64,000 bases of DNA, taken from Brucella gallinifaecis (lineage in GTDB: Bacteria > Pseudomonadota > Alphaproteobacteria > Rhizobiales > Rhizobiaceae). The notes beneath the pieces are model-generated. The model had not been told where the DNA came from, did no database searches, and saw only the letters and a program-made list of their open reading frames with translations. The stretch is taken from assembly GCF_006476605.1 (NCBI RefSeq), contig NZ_ML636800.1, forward strand, positions 186,001 through 250,000, given 5' to 3'. Positions 37,830 through 47,250 of the stretch are shown here, one piece after another; position 1 is the first letter of the stretch, and each line of letters begins with the position of its first letter. A program made the position numbers and the translations under genes.

Positions 37830-38617
37830 TCGGGTGCATCCTGTTCAAGATAGACTTCAAAAGAAACATTGCGCGCCCAGCGCGCGCGTCGTGCCTGCCA
37901 AAGCTCTTCGCGAGCAAGCAAAGCCAATGCCGACTGCACTTTGACTTGCAGCTCAGGGTTCTCTGCCACCTCTACCACCAGAGATGACGTTTCAACGGGT
38001 GGCAGCGTGGCGGAAAATTTGTGCCAGTTCCTATCCGCAAAAAGCATGGCCAGCAGTTCGGCATCATGCAATGCGGCATCACATTCGCCAGTGCGCACAA
38101 GCATCAGTGACAGCGCCGGTGCGCGTTGAATTTTCAATATCGCGCCATGATGAGTGGCTATTCTCTGCTCGTTAAAGCCCGCTTCAGAAACACAGACTAC
38201 GCGCCCGGCGAGATCGTCCCATGTGCGAATATTTGTATCGCTACGCATTGCCACCGATAGGGGTGAACGAAAACCGGCTTCGATGATATTCTTCTCCTTG
38301 ATGAGATTATCGGTCGCCTTTCGCTCTACAATCACATCGACACCGCCTTTTTCCAGCAGCTCTTTTCTCCCACTGGGAGTGACCTGCACGAAAATCGGTT
38401 GCAGGCCGAGCGAGCGGGCAAGTTCACGACCGATTTCCTGCTCAAATCCGTCTTCGGTATAGACCCTGAATTCCGTCGAACGGGGTTCAGGCGTTACATA
38501 GGCCACTCCGATACGCAATTGCTGCGATTCCGATAGCAAGAATCCTGATGCCTTAGCCTGAATGCAGGCCACAGTGGCGAAGACGACAAGCAGGGCATAG
38601 AGATAATTTCGGCGCAT
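37820..38617 (-). CDS. Orphan periplasmic substrate-binding protein (SBP_bac_3-like)
   Basis: This 265-residue solute-binding protein has a signal or lipoprotein-like leader (cysteine at residue 18 after FATVA). It has the family 3 layout: LRIGVAYVTPEPRSTEF at the start, VDVIVERKATDNL in the middle and a MRSDTNIRTWDDLAGRVVCV hinge region. No permease or ATPase is next to it. It is first in an operon with SCO, PCuAC and a diheme peroxidase. Orphan binding proteins of this type accompany some quinoprotein and haem maturation systems (MxaJ/XoxJ); whether this one does is unknown. Confidence 0.75.
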   Translation of the reverse strand: MRRNYLYALLVVFATVACIQAKASGFLLSESQQLRIGVAYVTPEPRSTEFRVYTEDGFEQEIGRELARSLGLQPIFVQVTPSGRKELLEKGGVDVIVERKATDNLIKEKNIIEAGFRSPLSVAMRSDTNIRTWDDLAGRVVCVSEAGFNEQRIATHHGAILKIQRAPALSLMLVRTGECDAALHDAELLAMLFADRNWHKFSATLPPVETSSLVVEVAENPELQVKVQSALALLAREELWQARRARWARNVSFEVYLEQDAPDCH

Positions 38618-38933
38618 ATTCCCGACATTCCTTTCATATGCCTTCCCTAACCCTAATAGGGCTTCGATCAGGTTTTGAAGAAAGAATGATTTGTGTGAAG
38701 CGAAAGAATTTCTTTTTTATCGCGAGGCGATCTTTGCAATGATCAAAACGTCGAATTGATTTCGAGTAATCTGCCAGAGAGAGAAAAAATAAACCATTAT
38801 TTTAAGTAAAATAGCAAACTTCTACAAAAGCAAAGAAAAGTTTCCGCCATTGATAGAAATATTTTCTCCATGTTTATTCTTCCCCTCTGTAAAAGTGAGA
38901 AATCATTTACAGCGCCCTTTACCGGAGATTGAC
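38618..38933. other. Divergent promoter region
   Basis: This AT-rich stretch of 316 bp lies between the divergent redox/copper operon and the SsuABC-like operon and should contain both promoters. No clear operator was identified. Confidence 0.5.
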
Positions 38934-40022
38934 ATGAAAAAGAACCTGATCAAGCAGGCTCGCAACGCCCTTCTTGGTGCCATTATCACAGTATCGGGCA
39001 TCACGATGGGTGCGAATGCATCGCTTGCAGAAAGTGCAAAAGAACCACTGCCATTTATCAACCTGCAACTACGCCCGTGGACAGTGGTCGCCGAGAAGCT
39101 CGGTATACTGAAAGAAGAATATGACAAGGTCGGCATTTCCCGCGTCAATCTCATCGCTTCCGGTGCAGCGGAGCTGATCGGGGCGGAATCGGCAGCGGTT
39201 GATAATGGCGCCATCGCCGTTGCACAGCGCATGGTCTATCCGGCAACCGTGCATAAGGCCAATGGTCTTGATGCCGTCATCGTCTGGCTATCCGAACCAT
39301 CCGATGAGTATCGAACGCCCATTCTGGCACGCGTCAATGACACCTCTATCAATAATGTAGAGGATCTTGATGGCAAGATTTTTGCCTCCAGCCGTATCAG
39401 TTGCTATTTCACTTCGCCATTCGAAATCCTCAACAAAGCAGGGTTGCCGCTTGATTCACGGCTTCAAAAAGGTCGTGTCCGTTATCAGTCCATCGACAAT
39501 TCGGCAGCCGTCAATGCAGCACTTCTGAGCGGCGCAATCGACGCCACCGCAGCACATCTGGCCGTCAACAATGCCGCAGCCCTGTGGCTTTCCGGCGAAG
39601 TCAAGATCGTCGGGCGCTCCCCAAATGATGGCGTCTATGTCAATGGCGCCGGGCGGGTCTCCTATTTCGCCAAACGCGAATTCGTCGATGAATATCCGGA
39701 AGCCATCCGCGCATTTCTCCTTGCCCATGAACGCACCAAGAAATGGATTTATGCGAATATTGATGAAGCGGCTGAAATTATCGCAGAGGGCACCCGCGTT
39801 CCTGTCGAAATCGCCAAGTTCCAGATCACTGATCCTTCGACATTTGAATTCATGGCTGGCGAGCATAATGCTGATGCCGCACGCAAGAACATCAAGGAGT
39901 TCCAGGCCTGGTATATTGCCAATGGCGACGACATCCTGGTGGAGCGCGGCTTGAGCGAGAAACAGATCGACGAATTCGTTGATGGGCGTTTCTTTGCCGG
40001 TGGTGAATATTCAATCTACTAA
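38934..40022 (+). CDS. ABC transporter substrate-binding protein, NMT1/SsuA-like
   Basis: This 362-residue periplasmic binding protein of the nitrate/sulfonate/taurine group has a signal peptide ending near ASLAES. The body begins LPFINLQLRPWTVVAEKLGI and contains the family SAAVDNGAIAVAQ region. The ATG at 38934 follows CCGGAG and begins the signal. It is the first gene of a plus-strand operon that ends with a flavin monooxygenase, which suggests import of an organosulfur or related organic compound. The ligand itself is unknown. Confidence 0.85.
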   Translation: MKKNLIKQARNALLGAIITVSGITMGANASLAESAKEPLPFINLQLRPWTVVAEKLGILKEEYDKVGISRVNLIASGAAELIGAESAAVDNGAIAVAQRMVYPATVHKANGLDAVIVWLSEPSDEYRTPILARVNDTSINNVEDLDGKIFASSRISCYFTSPFEILNKAGLPLDSRLQKGRVRYQSIDNSAAVNAALLSGAIDATAAHLAVNNAAALWLSGEVKIVGRSPNDGVYVNGAGRVSYFAKREFVDEYPEAIRAFLLAHERTKKWIYANIDEAAEIIAEGTRVPVEIAKFQITDPSTFEFMAGEHNADAARKNIKEFQAWYIANGDDILVERGLSEKQIDEFVDGRFFAGGEYSIY

Positions 40023-40096
40023 TTGTTTAATGAGGCCGCTTCCACACCGTTGGAGCGACCTCTTTCCTTTTACCCGGCCCTTTTACCCGGCAGGAA

Positions 40097-40942
40097 ATGA
40101 TATCCATGAGCACAACCAATATACTTGCCGATACACCGCCGATCGGTCGCCGCACCTCCTTTGTAACGAAGCTTACAAGGTTCTTCAGCGGCGCCAATGT
40201 CATCGGTCTGATCCTGCCTGTCACATTGCTTATCCTGTGGCAAACGGCCTCGTCGCAGAAATGGATTCAACCGGTATTCCTACCCTCGCCATGGACCACG
40301 GTCGAGGCCTTTTGGAAAATGGCAACACGCCAGAATCTGCACATCGATTTTCTCTTTTCTATCTCGATTGTCAGTCAGGCCTTCATCTATGGCGCGGTCG
40401 TTGCAGTCGCGCTTGGCATTGCAGCAGGACTGTCGCGCCGGGTCGAGCAGTTTTTTGGACCGACCTTCGATACGGTCCGCCATATTCCGGGGATTGCATG
40501 GCTGCCGCTGATCGTATTGTGGTTAGGCATTGGTGCGCCGGCCAAAATTCTGGTCATTGCAAAATCGGTTTTCTTTCCGGTGTTTCTCAATACACTGCAG
40601 GGCATACGTGACGTCGAAAAACGCTATATCGAACTTGCAGACGTCCTGACATTGACGCGCTGGCAGTTGGTACGAAAAGTTATACTGCCAGCCGCCGTAC
40701 CCTCAATTATGGTCAGCCTTCGATATTCAGCCGGTGTTGCCTGGGCACTGGTCGTAGTGGCTGAGGGTCTTAGCGGCCTGGAAGGGATCGGCTATCTGAT
40801 CTTCCGTGCGCAAGGCCTTTTGATGACGGATCAACTCGTTGTCTGCATGATCATCATCGGTTTTGTCGGCTTTTCCATCGATCGCCTCATGCTCGCACTG
40901 CAGCGCTATGTACTGCGCTGGAAACAGGGATTTGAAGGCTGA
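40097..40942 (+). CDS. SsuC-like ABC transporter permease
   Basis: This 281-residue inner-membrane permease of the BPD_transp_1 family has about six helices and the family segment FDTVRHIPGIAWLPLIVLWLG. Its EAA loop appears as YIELADVLTLTRWQLVRKVILPAA. Starts at 40097 or 40106 are both possible. It lies between the binding protein and the interrupted ATPase gene. Confidence 0.9.
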   Translation: MISMSTTNILADTPPIGRRTSFVTKLTRFFSGANVIGLILPVTLLILWQTASSQKWIQPVFLPSPWTTVEAFWKMATRQNLHIDFLFSISIVSQAFIYGAVVAVALGIAAGLSRRVEQFFGPTFDTVRHIPGIAWLPLIVLWLGIGAPAKILVIAKSVFFPVFLNTLQGIRDVEKRYIELADVLTLTRWQLVRKVILPAAVPSIMVSLRYSAGVAWALVVVAEGLSGLEGIGYLIFRAQGLLMTDQLVVCMIIIGFVGFSIDRLMLALQRYVLRWKQGFEG

Positions 40943-40979
40943 AGCCTGCCCCTTTTATCGATAATTCAAGGACAAGATC

Positions 40980-41765
40980 ATGGTACAATGCGGCAGCCTC
41001 GATATTCACAAAGTCAAGAAACACTACGACGTCGAGGGTAGACGGCTTGAAGTGCTCCACAATGTCGATCTCAAGGTCGAACCGGGTGAATTCATCAGTC
41101 TCGTAGGTCCTTCCGGTTGCGGAAAATCAACATTGCTACGGTTGATCATAGGTCTTGACGCCGATTTCCAGGGCGACATTCTACTCGATGGCAACCCTGT
41201 TTCCGGCACAAGCCTCAACCGCGGCATCGTCTTTCAGGACCACAGGCTGTTACCCTAGCTGACGCTGGAGCAGAATGTCAGCCTTGCGCTGGAAAACGCC
41301 CCATTGTCGGAAGCGGAAAAAAAGAAGACCGTGACCGAACATATCGGACTGGTCGGTCTAAAGGGTTTTGAGAAATCCTTTCCACATCAGCTTTCGGGCG
41401 GTATGGCGCAACGGGCCGCAATCGCACGCGGTCTCGTTACCCGCCCGGAAATTCTGCTTCTCGATGAACCGCTCGGCGCACTTGATGCGTTAACGCGCGT
41501 ACGGCTGCAAAAGGAACTTCTCCGCATTTGGGAAGTGGAAAAAGTAACGATGATCCTCGTCACCCATGATGTCGACGAGGCGATTTATCTCAGCAATCGC
41601 GTCGTGGTGATGAATAGCGGCCCCGGCCGGATCGTGAAGGAGTTGGAAGTCGATCTACCCTTGCCACGTGACCGTGCCAGCCATGAATTTGTCGATCTGA
41701 AACGACAGGTTCTGGAACATATGGGGGAATATGTTCATGCCCGCAATCATGCCGATGCCGCCTGA
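40980..41765 (+). pseudogene. SsuB-like ABC transporter ATPase interrupted by an in-frame TAG
   Basis: One reading frame encodes a complete 261-residue ATPase except for a TAG at 41256-41258. Upstream are Walker [10 protein letters not shown] and the Q-loop FQDHRLLP; downstream are the signature LSGGMAQRAAIARG, Walker B LLLDEPLGALD and the switch histidine VTHDVDEA. In SsuB/TauB-type ATPases the residue after FQ-(E/D)-xRLLP is usually tryptophan, so TGG to TAG is the simplest explanation. Neither half alone can be an active ATPase. Without suppression the importer should be dead, although all neighbours are intact, which suggests a recent event or a base error. Confidence 0.85.
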
Positions 41766-42259
41766 TGAAGGGATATTCCATGCGCCTGTTCCCGACAATC
41801 GCGATGGCCCTTTTCCTTGCAACCGGCCTGAGCGCCCCGGCACAAGCAATAGACACGCCACCATCTACAGATTTGCCCGATCTGTCGCAGATCCGGGCTC
41901 AGATTTATTCCGGCGATTATAAACCGGCCATTGCCGCACTGCTTGATCTGTCGAAGAGCGTCAAACATGCCGATCTCTATAATCTGCTGGGCTTCAGCCT
42001 GCGTAACATTGGCCGTTATGATGAAGCAGGTCGCTGGTACAAAGAAGCGCTCTACTACGATCCGACCCATAGGGCGGCAATCGAATATCAGGGCGAACTT
42101 TATATCAAGACAGGTGATCTGGAAGCCGCGCAAGCCAATGTCCAATTGCTGAAGCTTCTGTGCCCCAAGGGTTGCAAGGAACTCGACATACTCTCCGCGG
42201 CACTCGACAAGAATGATGCATCATCCGACAGTTCAAAGCCCGGAAGGGAACATCCATGA
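41765..42259 (+). CDS. Periplasmic TPR protein
   Basis: This protein of up to 164 residues has a signal peptide (ATGLSAPAQA cleavage region) and two to three tetratricopeptide repeats (DLYNLLGFSLRNIGRYDEAG, followed by HRAAIEYQGELYIKTGDLEAA). A paired-cysteine segment LLCPKGCKEL follows the repeats. The first ATG overlaps the ATPase stop (TGATG); a second ATG at 41780 directly precedes the signal sequence and may be the true start. The last four bases overlap the amidohydrolase start. A role in this uptake operon is not known. Confidence 0.75.
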   Translation: MKGYSMRLFPTIAMALFLATGLSAPAQAIDTPPSTDLPDLSQIRAQIYSGDYKPAIAALLDLSKSVKHADLYNLLGFSLRNIGRYDEAGRWYKEALYYDPTHRAAIEYQGELYIKTGDLEAAQANVQLLKLLCPKGCKELDILSAALDKNDASSDSSKPGREHP

Positions 42260-43203
42260 CGACATCATCGCTTCGGGTCATTGATTTTCACAGCCATTTC
42301 GTTCCATCAGGATGGGAATTGCCGCAACCAAGCGGCAGCACGCAACACAATCAGCACTGGAACGCCATCCATCGTCGCATTGTCGATGAAGCGGCACTGC
42401 TTGAAAGCATTCGTGAGGGCGACATTGCCGGACGTGTGGTCAATGCACCCACAGCCCTGTTTGCTCCCGATGCACAAGCGGATGCCTATCGCCGCATTAA
42501 CGACCAATTGGCAGAACTCTCTGCAAGGCATCAAGGTCGCATTCATGCGCTTGCCAGCGTTGATGCCTGGTCGGGGGAAGCAGGGGCACGTGAATTGCAT
42601 CGTGCAGTATCGGAACTTGGCCTGCGCGGCGTATTCGTGGATAGTGCCAAAGGTGATCTGCTGATTGATGCACCTCAGGCTCGACCCGTGCTTCAGGCAG
42701 CAGCCGAACTTGGCGTCGTCGTCTTCTTGCATCCTGTCAATCCGCAACCGCTGACGTCGCAGCTTGCGCCCTATGGCCGTTTGGGCACGCTTCTGGCACG
42801 CGGCACTATCAATGCTGCGGCCCTTGTCGCTCTCATCGAAGGCGGCGTTTTCGATGAACTCGACAATCTCAAAGTTGTGGTCACGGCGCTGGCCGCAAGC
42901 GGGATCATCCTTCCTTCGGCATTTGGTGAGGAATTCAGCCAGCGCTCCGATGTTCGCAAGATTCTGCGCAAGCATGTGCATGTCGATACGATGGGGTTCG
43001 ATCCGGCCCTGATCCGCCCCTTTGTTGAGATACTCGGCCCCGATAATGTAGTCGCAGGCAGCGACTGGCCGATCATAAGCGACGGCCCCATCAGCCCTAA
43101 AGTCGAAAAAGCACTGTCTGCCGCGGGCCTCGACGCAGAGAGCCGCGCCAAGGTCGCAGGCCTCAACAGCTTGCGCCTAGTCGGTGCAAACAAGATCAAC
43201 TGA
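42256..43203 (+). CDS. Amidohydrolase-2 (ACMSD-like) family metal-dependent hydrolase
   Basis: This 315-residue TIM-barrel hydrolase has the N-terminal metal motif DFHSHF, a central histidine in VFLHPVNPQP and the C-terminal aspartate in VAGSDWPI. These are the ligands expected of the amidohydrolase_2 family, whose members decarboxylate or hydrolyse cyclic and aromatic acids. It overlaps the TPR gene by ATGA and precedes the flavin monooxygenase by 19 bp, so both likely act on the same imported compound. Confidence 0.82.
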   Translation: MTTSSLRVIDFHSHFVPSGWELPQPSGSTQHNQHWNAIHRRIVDEAALLESIREGDIAGRVVNAPTALFAPDAQADAYRRINDQLAELSARHQGRIHALASVDAWSGEAGARELHRAVSELGLRGVFVDSAKGDLLIDAPQARPVLQAAAELGVVVFLHPVNPQPLTSQLAPYGRLGTLLARGTINAAALVALIEGGVFDELDNLKVVVTALAASGIILPSAFGEEFSQRSDVRKILRKHVHVDTMGFDPALIRPFVEILGPDNVVAGSDWPIISDGPISPKVEKALSAAGLDAESRAKVAGLNSLRLVGANKIN

Positions 43204-43222
43204 CAATCCCGGAGGTTTTGCC

Positions 43223-44569
43223 ATGTCGAGACGCGGCGAACAAATCAGACTCAATGCATTTCTTTATTTCACCGGTCATCATGTCGCTGCATGGCGACAC
43301 CCTGCAGCCTGGACCAATGTGGAACTGGAAGATTATATCGGACTTGCACGTATCGCAGAGGCCGCAAAATTCGATGGTCTGTTCCTCGCCGACGGCGTGA
43401 GCGTGCGACTGCGTAATGTCGAGGCGGCAAGCCGCAAGGCGCATAGTGGCGTAACCCCTTTCGAGCCGCTCACATTGCTCTCGGCCCTTGCCGCCGTCAC
43501 CAGCAATATAGGCCTCATCGCCACGGCTTCGACCAGTTTTTCCGACCCTTACAATCTGGCAAGACAGTTTCTGTCGCTGGATCGCCTGTCAAAGGGCCGC
43601 GCGGGATGGAATCTTGTAACCTCTGGCGAGCCGGAATCGGCCTTTAATTTTGGTCATGGTGCGCCAATCGTCCACGCTGATCGCTACGAGCGTGCGCAGG
43701 AATTTGCCGATGTGGTAACAGGACTGTGGGACAGTTTCGATGATGATGCCTTTTTGCGTGACAGGGAAAGCGGGCGCTATTTCGACCCCGAAAAGCTCCG
43801 TGTACTGAACCACAACGGCAAGCATTTCAAGATACGTGGGCCGCTCAACATTCCCCGCTCGCCGCAAGGCCGGCCGGTCATCGTGCAGGCAGGTGCTTCG
43901 GAACCCGGCAAAGAACTTGCAGCACGCACGGCGGAAGCGGTATTCGCCGCCGAAGTGACACTGGAAGATTCGGTCAAATTCTATGCCGATCTCAAAGGCA
44001 GGCTGGCGCGTTATGGCCGCTCGGCAGATGAATTGAAGGTCCTGCCCGGTATCTTCCCAGTCGTCGCCCCCACACTTTCGGAAGCTGAAGAGAAATTTGA
44101 ACAGTTGCAGGAACTGATCCAGCCGGAAGTCGGGCTGGACTTGCTTTCCGGCATGATTGGCACCGACCTTTCATCATGGCCATTAGATGGTCCGGTCCCT
44201 GACTTGCCAGAAACCAATGGCGGCAAGAGCCGGCAGGAATTGCTTTACAAGTTGGCGCGACGCGAAAACCTGACGATCCGCCAGCTTTACAAGCGCATTG
44301 CAGGTGCGCGCGGCCATTGGCAGGTGGTGGGCACGCCAACGCAGGTCGCTGATCTGCTCGAAGAACGCTTCCAGAATTACGGTGCCGACGGTTTCAACGT
44401 CATGTCACCGATCAAGCCCGGCGGTCTGACCGATTTCATAGACCTTGTGGTTCCAGAACTTAGACGTCGTGGGCTGTTCCGTACGAAATATGAGGCAAAT
44501 ACATTACGCGGCAATCTTGGTCTGCCAATCCGCCCATTGCTCCATTCTGCGTCTGTAGCGGCCGAATAG
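43223..44569 (+). CDS. LLM-class flavin monooxygenase, NtaA/SnaA/DszA family
   Basis: This 448-residue FMNH2-dependent monooxygenase of the bacterial luciferase superfamily has the family N-terminus LNAFLYFTGHHVAAWRHP. It also shows ATASTSFSDPYNLARQF, GWNLVTS and VIVQAGASEPGKELAA. Related enzymes attack nitrilotriacetate, sulfones or long-chain thio compounds. The ATG at 43223 begins the family; an earlier in-frame codon adds 13 unrelated residues. No flavin reductase lies in the operon, so reduced FMN must come from elsewhere. Confidence 0.88.
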   Translation: MSRRGEQIRLNAFLYFTGHHVAAWRHPAAWTNVELEDYIGLARIAEAAKFDGLFLADGVSVRLRNVEAASRKAHSGVTPFEPLTLLSALAAVTSNIGLIATASTSFSDPYNLARQFLSLDRLSKGRAGWNLVTSGEPESAFNFGHGAPIVHADRYERAQEFADVVTGLWDSFDDDAFLRDRESGRYFDPEKLRVLNHNGKHFKIRGPLNIPRSPQGRPVIVQAGASEPGKELAARTAEAVFAAEVTLEDSVKFYADLKGRLARYGRSADELKVLPGIFPVVAPTLSEAEEKFEQLQELIQPEVGLDLLSGMIGTDLSSWPLDGPVPDLPETNGGKSRQELLYKLARRENLTIRQLYKRIAGARGHWQVVGTPTQVADLLEERFQNYGADGFNVMSPIKPGGLTDFIDLVVPELRRRGLFRTKYEANTLRGNLGLPIRPLLHSASVAAE

Positions 44570-44715
44570 GAGCGAATCCAGACGATTATACTAACGCAAC
44601 TCAATATCCTGTACGATTTTTCTCAGGCTCAAGAGGGCGAACGCTCACTTTGAGTGATCGGATCAAAATCCATCAAGGAATCGATTGAGAGGGACAATCA
44701 TTTTGATTTGAACTA

Positions 44716-44736
44716 ACCGGAGGCGAAGCCTCCGGT
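44716..44736. other. Perfect hairpin between convergent operons
   Basis: ACCGGAGGC-GAA-GCCTCCGGT forms a 9 bp stem with a 3-nt loop. It lies 146 bp after the monooxygenase and 70 bp before the end of the convergent aldehyde dehydrogenase gene. There is no T run, so it may be a transcript-end or REP-like element. Confidence 0.5.
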
Positions 44737-44806
44737 AGCAAACAGATTGAAAGCCTCATAGAAACTGGTGCCCGTCCAGAAGGCACCGTTATTTGTATAA
44801 ATTTAA

Positions 44807-46363
44807 TCAGGCTTCAGGTGAATAACCAAATGTCACTGCCGGATTTTCCGCAGTTTCGACCCAAATGCTTTTTGCTTGGGTGTAAGCCATCAGCGCATCC
44901 TTGCCACTGGAACGACCATAGCCACTACGGCCAAAGCCGCCAAACGGAGACATGACAGAAATTGTCTTGTAACCGTTAATCCAGAAGGTGCCAGCCCGCA
45001 CGTTAGCGGCAACCCGGTGTGCACGCGCAACATTTTCAGTCCAGACAGCACCTGCAAGGCCATAAGGATTATCATTGGCAAGCGCTACCGCTTCGGCTTC
45101 ATCATCAAATGGCATAACCGCAACAACAGGGCCGAAGACTTCTTCCCTTGCAATGTTCATGGTCGGTTTGACCTGATCAAGAATTGTCGGCGCATAATAA
45201 TAACCGCCAGTTTCCTCTAGAAATTCTGGCTTTTTTCCGCCTGCCGCCAACATCGCGCCATCTGCGATCCCTTCACGCACCATCTGATCAATTTTTGACC
45301 ATTGCCGCGCATTGTTGATTGGGCCGATATGCGAGTTATCATCATAAGGATTTCCAACCACTATATGGTTCGCAGCATCGGCGTAGCGTTCAACAAACTC
45401 CTGGTGGATTGAACGATGCACCAGCAATCGTGAACCAGAAACGCAACTCTGTCCGGCTCCGCTAAAAATAGCCGATTGGGCACCAATGATCGCCCGATCA
45501 ATATTGGCATCCGGAAACACAATGTTGCCTGACTTGCCACCAAGTTCCAATATACAAGGCACAACATTTCTGGCAGCGGTGGCAGCAATTGCTGACCCAG
45601 CCTGAGCCGATCCGACAAAGACCACAAGTCCGGTAAGCGGATGTGAAACCGCAGCTTGCCCCGCAGTCAGTCCCTGCCCCGCAATAACATTGACGAGGCC
45701 GCGTGGAGCGCCGCCCTGCTCGCACATCAACCCCAGGATCAACGTGGAAAGAGGCGTCAATTCTGATGGCTTGATAACCACGGCATTGCCTGCACAGATT
45801 GCCGGCGCAATCTGCCAGCCGCCTGTAAACAAAGGCGCATTCCATGGGGTAATCTGCGTCACGACACCAATTGGCTCATGACGGGTATAATTGAGGTGAC
45901 TGCTCGGGACAGGAATGACATCGCCATAGAGTTTATCACACCAACCCGCATAATATTCAAACATCTCAGCCACACGAACGGCTTCGCCACGAATGTCACG
46001 AATAGGTCGCCCAGCCGAACGGCTCTCGATTTCGGCTATAAGAGGAGCATGTTCTCGGATGCGTCGGGCAATTTCATTCATCACGCGTCCGCGTGCGGAA
46101 GCTGTTAGCCCCATCCATTCCTTTTGGGCGCGTGAAGCACTATCCATCGCTGCATCGATAACGGACTGATCCGCATCATTGAAGGATGCAAATACTTTAC
46201 CAGTTGCCGGATCCGTCAGCTTCTGTTCGGAACCGCCACCGATAAGAATTTCACCATTCACAAAGCTGCCTATTTCGCCTTTTGGAAAGAAGCTTTGGAA
46301 TATTTCAGCAATACGTGCCGACTGTGCGTTTGTTTCAATTTTTTGCGTCATGATATGGCTCAT
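44807..46363 (-). CDS. NAD(P)-dependent aldehyde dehydrogenase
   Basis: This 518-residue ALDH-superfamily enzyme oxidises an aldehyde to the acid. Catalytic glutamate ELGGKSGN and nucleophilic cysteine GAGQSCVSGSR are in place, with ITPWNAPLF in the cofactor region. A second in-frame ATG at 46351 gives 514 residues. The first start overlaps the stop of the upstream dehydrogenase gene (TAATG). It is the last gene of the six-gene catabolic cluster and probably takes the product of the preceding steps. Confidence 0.9.
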   Translation of the reverse strand: MSHIMTQKIETNAQSARIAEIFQSFFPKGEIGSFVNGEILIGGGSEQKLTDPATGKVFASFNDADQSVIDAAMDSASRAQKEWMGLTASARGRVMNEIARRIREHAPLIAEIESRSAGRPIRDIRGEAVRVAEMFEYYAGWCDKLYGDVIPVPSSHLNYTRHEPIGVVTQITPWNAPLFTGGWQIAPAICAGNAVVIKPSELTPLSTLILGLMCEQGGAPRGLVNVIAGQGLTAGQAAVSHPLTGLVVFVGSAQAGSAIAATAARNVVPCILELGGKSGNIVFPDANIDRAIIGAQSAIFSGAGQSCVSGSRLLVHRSIHQEFVERYADAANHIVVGNPYDDNSHIGPINNARQWSKIDQMVREGIADGAMLAAGGKKPEFLEETGGYYYAPTILDQVKPTMNIAREEVFGPVVAVMPFDDEAEAVALANDNPYGLAGAVWTENVARAHRVAANVRAGTFWINGYKTISVMSPFGGFGRSGYGRSSGKDALMAYTQAKSIWVETAENPAVTFGYSPEA

Positions 46364-47250
46364 TATTTAGATGAATCGGATTGAAAAGCGCCCATCCGGG
46401 TAAAGTCATCGCTATCATCGAGATGCGTTGAACCAGCCCAAAGCTTTGCAACAACAGATGTGAGCGGGTTTTCTGCACCCGTACGTTGCGCCATTTCCTG
46501 CGCCAGACGCACATCTTTGCGCATCAGTCCCATTGAAAAGCCGCTGTCAAAACGATCATTCATAATCCATGTCGGAAAATGAACTTCGCTGATCATGGAT
46601 TTCCCGGATGCTGCATTCAAAACACGCAGCGCTGCCTCTGGGCTTATTCCCGCAGCCAGTGCCAGCTTCAGCCCCTCGCTGGTCGTAATCATATGCGCTG
46701 CAGCCAGAAGATTATTAACAAGCTTTGCAACATTACCGGCACCGCTCGGCCCCACATGCAATGCTTTTGCAGCCATGGCTTCAATCACAGGTTGAGCAAG
46801 CGCCAGATCTGTGTCACTTCCACCAATCATCATCGTCAGCTTGCCTGAAGCCGCCCCAGCGGGTCCGCCACTCACTGGCGCATCAAGAAATCCGTGCCCG
46901 AGTGCAGCAAGTTTCTGCGCCAATTCCCGACTAACATCCGGCTCGGACGTAGAGGTATCGATGATTACAACACGCCCGTGATCTCTGGCCAATTTATCCA
47001 GATGCGCATTCACGACAGTTTCAACATCGCGGGCTGTCGGCAGAGAGAAAACCAGAAAATCAGCTTTTTCAAAAAGGAGATCAAGGGTTTCGGCTGGAGT
47101 TACATTTACATTTTCAGCCAATGCTTTGCGTTCTGCCGACAAATCAAAACCAAGCGTAGAGAAGCCTTTCGCAGCAAGTGTCTGCGCCATGCCAAGTCCC
47201 ATACTTCCAAGGCCAACAACGCCAATTATTGGCTTATCATGTTGCGACAT
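46363..47250 (-). CDS. Beta-hydroxyacid dehydrogenase (3-hydroxyisobutyrate dehydrogenase family)
   Basis: This 295-residue NAD(P)-dependent oxidoreductase has the Rossmann motif GVVGLGSMGLGMAQTL, the substrate motif DAPVSGGPAGAASGKL and the catalytic lysine helix AKLVNNLLAAAH. Family members act on 3-hydroxyisobutyrate, tartronate semialdehyde and similar compounds. The start at 47250 (MSQHDKPIIG) is preferred to one 14 codons upstream. It is coupled to the aldehyde dehydrogenase by a one-base overlap. Confidence 0.88.
   Translation of the reverse strand: MSQHDKPIIGVVGLGSMGLGMAQTLAAKGFSTLGFDLSAERKALAENVNVTPAETLDLLFEKADFLVFSLPTARDVETVVNAHLDKLARDHGRVVIIDTSTSEPDVSRELAQKLAALGHGFLDAPVSGGPAGAASGKLTMMIGGSDTDLALAQPVIEAMAAKALHVGPSGAGNVAKLVNNLLAAAHMITTSEGLKLALAAGISPEAALRVLNAASGKSMISEVHFPTWIMNDRFDSGFSMGLMRKDVRLAQEMAQRTGAENPLTSVVAKLWAGSTHLDDSDDFTRMGAFQSDSSK

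Noticed and set aside
42307-42981. 224-codon minus-strand open frame
   Set aside because: Antisense to the amidohydrolase gene, whose metal-binding motifs and overlap with its neighbours are clear.
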